5,497 bases of DNA from Hyphomicrobiales bacterium (GTDB lineage: Bacteria > Pseudomonadota > Alphaproteobacteria > Rhizobiales > UBA4765): contig JAIYEB010000018.1 in assembly GCA_027487195.1 (NCBI GenBank), positions 1-5,497 on the forward strand, in the 5' to 3' direction. Shown here in pieces: positions 5,103-5,497 of this stretch (position 1 is the stretch's first letter; each line of letters begins with the position of its first letter). The position numbers and the translations under genes are program-made. The notes under the pieces are model-generated. The model did no database searches. It saw only the letters and a program-made list of their open reading frames with translations, and had not been told where the DNA came from.

Positions 5103-5497
5103 TCAATCAATCCGTTCGTTCGGATAAGCGCCCCACAGGGTATCCTGCTGGATGAATCCGTCGACGTCGCCCACGACCACGCGACACCAGGCGCCAGTGC
5201 AGTTTCGCACATTGGCAAGCACCCCAGCTTCAAGCCTTGCGCGCACTTCAGACCCTGCGGCGGGCCGGGCGCGCAGTTCAAACGTGCGATCGCGCGTCCA
5301 GGGAGAGATCAACGCCGTGCGTCGCCCGGACAGAAGGCCTTGCTGGACCCATCCTTCCGAGCCTTCTGCGTCCCGAATGCGCCGCCAGGTCTCGAACTCG
5401 GCTGTGATCTCGACAGGCAGACCAGCGCGGGTAAAGACCCAGACCACCTGATGGTCGCGCGACGGTCCCTGGCGAACATTTACCCGGTCAGACTTCA
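5103..5497 (-). CDS. SH3-like (bacterial SH3, SH3_4-type) domain protein, N-terminus cut by the right window edge
   Basis: The last 130 residues are visible. They form two tandem SH3-like units. The first begins DRVNVRQGPSRDHQVVWVF with the NVRxGP signature and contains WRRIRDAEGSEGWVQQGLLSGRRTAL. The second runs from FELRARPAAGSEV to CRVVVGDVDGFIQQDTLWGAYPNE. This matches the short, widely conserved alphaproteobacterial family with two such domains, usually exported by a signal peptide and thought to act in the envelope, perhaps at peptidoglycan. No member with a precise function is known to me. Cysteines at visible residues 99 and 104 flank TGAW and could form a disulfide in the periplasm. 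The frame is open to the edge, so the GTG at 5447 is internal and the true start with any signal peptide lies outside. It is convergent with irr. Confidence 0.88.
   Translation of the reverse strand, partial: KSDRVNVRQGPSRDHQVVWVFTRAGLPVEITAEFETWRRIRDAEGSEGWVQQGLLSGRRTALISPWTRDRTFELRARPAAGSEVRARLEAGVLANVRNCTGAWCRVVVGDVDGFIQQDTLWGAYPNERID

Noticed and set aside
4892..5281. Open frames on both strands covering the gap after irr
   Set aside because: Both run into the ends of irr or the SH3 gene in a different frame or strand, lack a plausible ribosome site, and read as Arg/Ser/Gln-rich noise.

Overview
The window looks like ordinary chromosome from a GC-rich alphaproteobacterium. The main clues are a Fur-family protein that reads as the alphaproteobacterial iron/heme regulator Irr, a C-terminal fragment of a double SH3-like protein typical of the class, and the protein sequences of YidC and EngB. 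The N-terminus of YidC reads more like Hyphomicrobiales (Rhizobiales) relatives than Caulobacter, but the order cannot be fixed from this stretch. I see no mobile element, CRISPR array, tRNA, rRNA or cluster of unknown genes.

Layout. Positions 1-1100 (minus strand) hold the first 366 codons of lepA, which runs off the left edge. A 204-base divergent intergenic region (1101-1304) separates it from a plus-strand block: rpmH (ribosomal protein L34, 1305-1439), rnpA (RNase P protein, about 1463-1831), yidC (membrane insertase, 1828-3663) and engB/yihA (ribosome-assembly GTPase, 3695-4342). A 104-base gap (4343-4446) carries a GC-rich hairpin, a perfect palindrome and a promoter-like sequence in front of irr (4447-4944). 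After a 158-base convergent gap, a minus-strand gene for a secreted-type SH3-like protein (5103-5497) enters from the right edge without its N-terminus.

How the genes fit together. The first block is a translation and membrane-biogenesis cluster: a back-translocating elongation factor (LepA/EF4), a large-subunit protein (L34), the protein part of RNase P, the inner-membrane insertase and a GTPase for 50S assembly. rnpA and yidC overlap by four bases, so their translation is probably coupled. Irr has its own likely promoter and is probably a separate unit, with expression tied to iron and heme.

Four of the six starts that can be examined are ATG (lepA, rpmH, yidC) or firmly GTG (irr). engB appears to use GTG, and rnpA has no ATG at all near its conserved N-terminus, so a TTG start is inferred. 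The most interesting signals are regulatory rather than new genes: the palindrome over the irr -35 element, mutually exclusive pairings in the engB-irr gap, a possibly leaderless lepA start, and an rnpA frame that stays open back through rpmH. I found no convincing evidence for a previously undescribed system.
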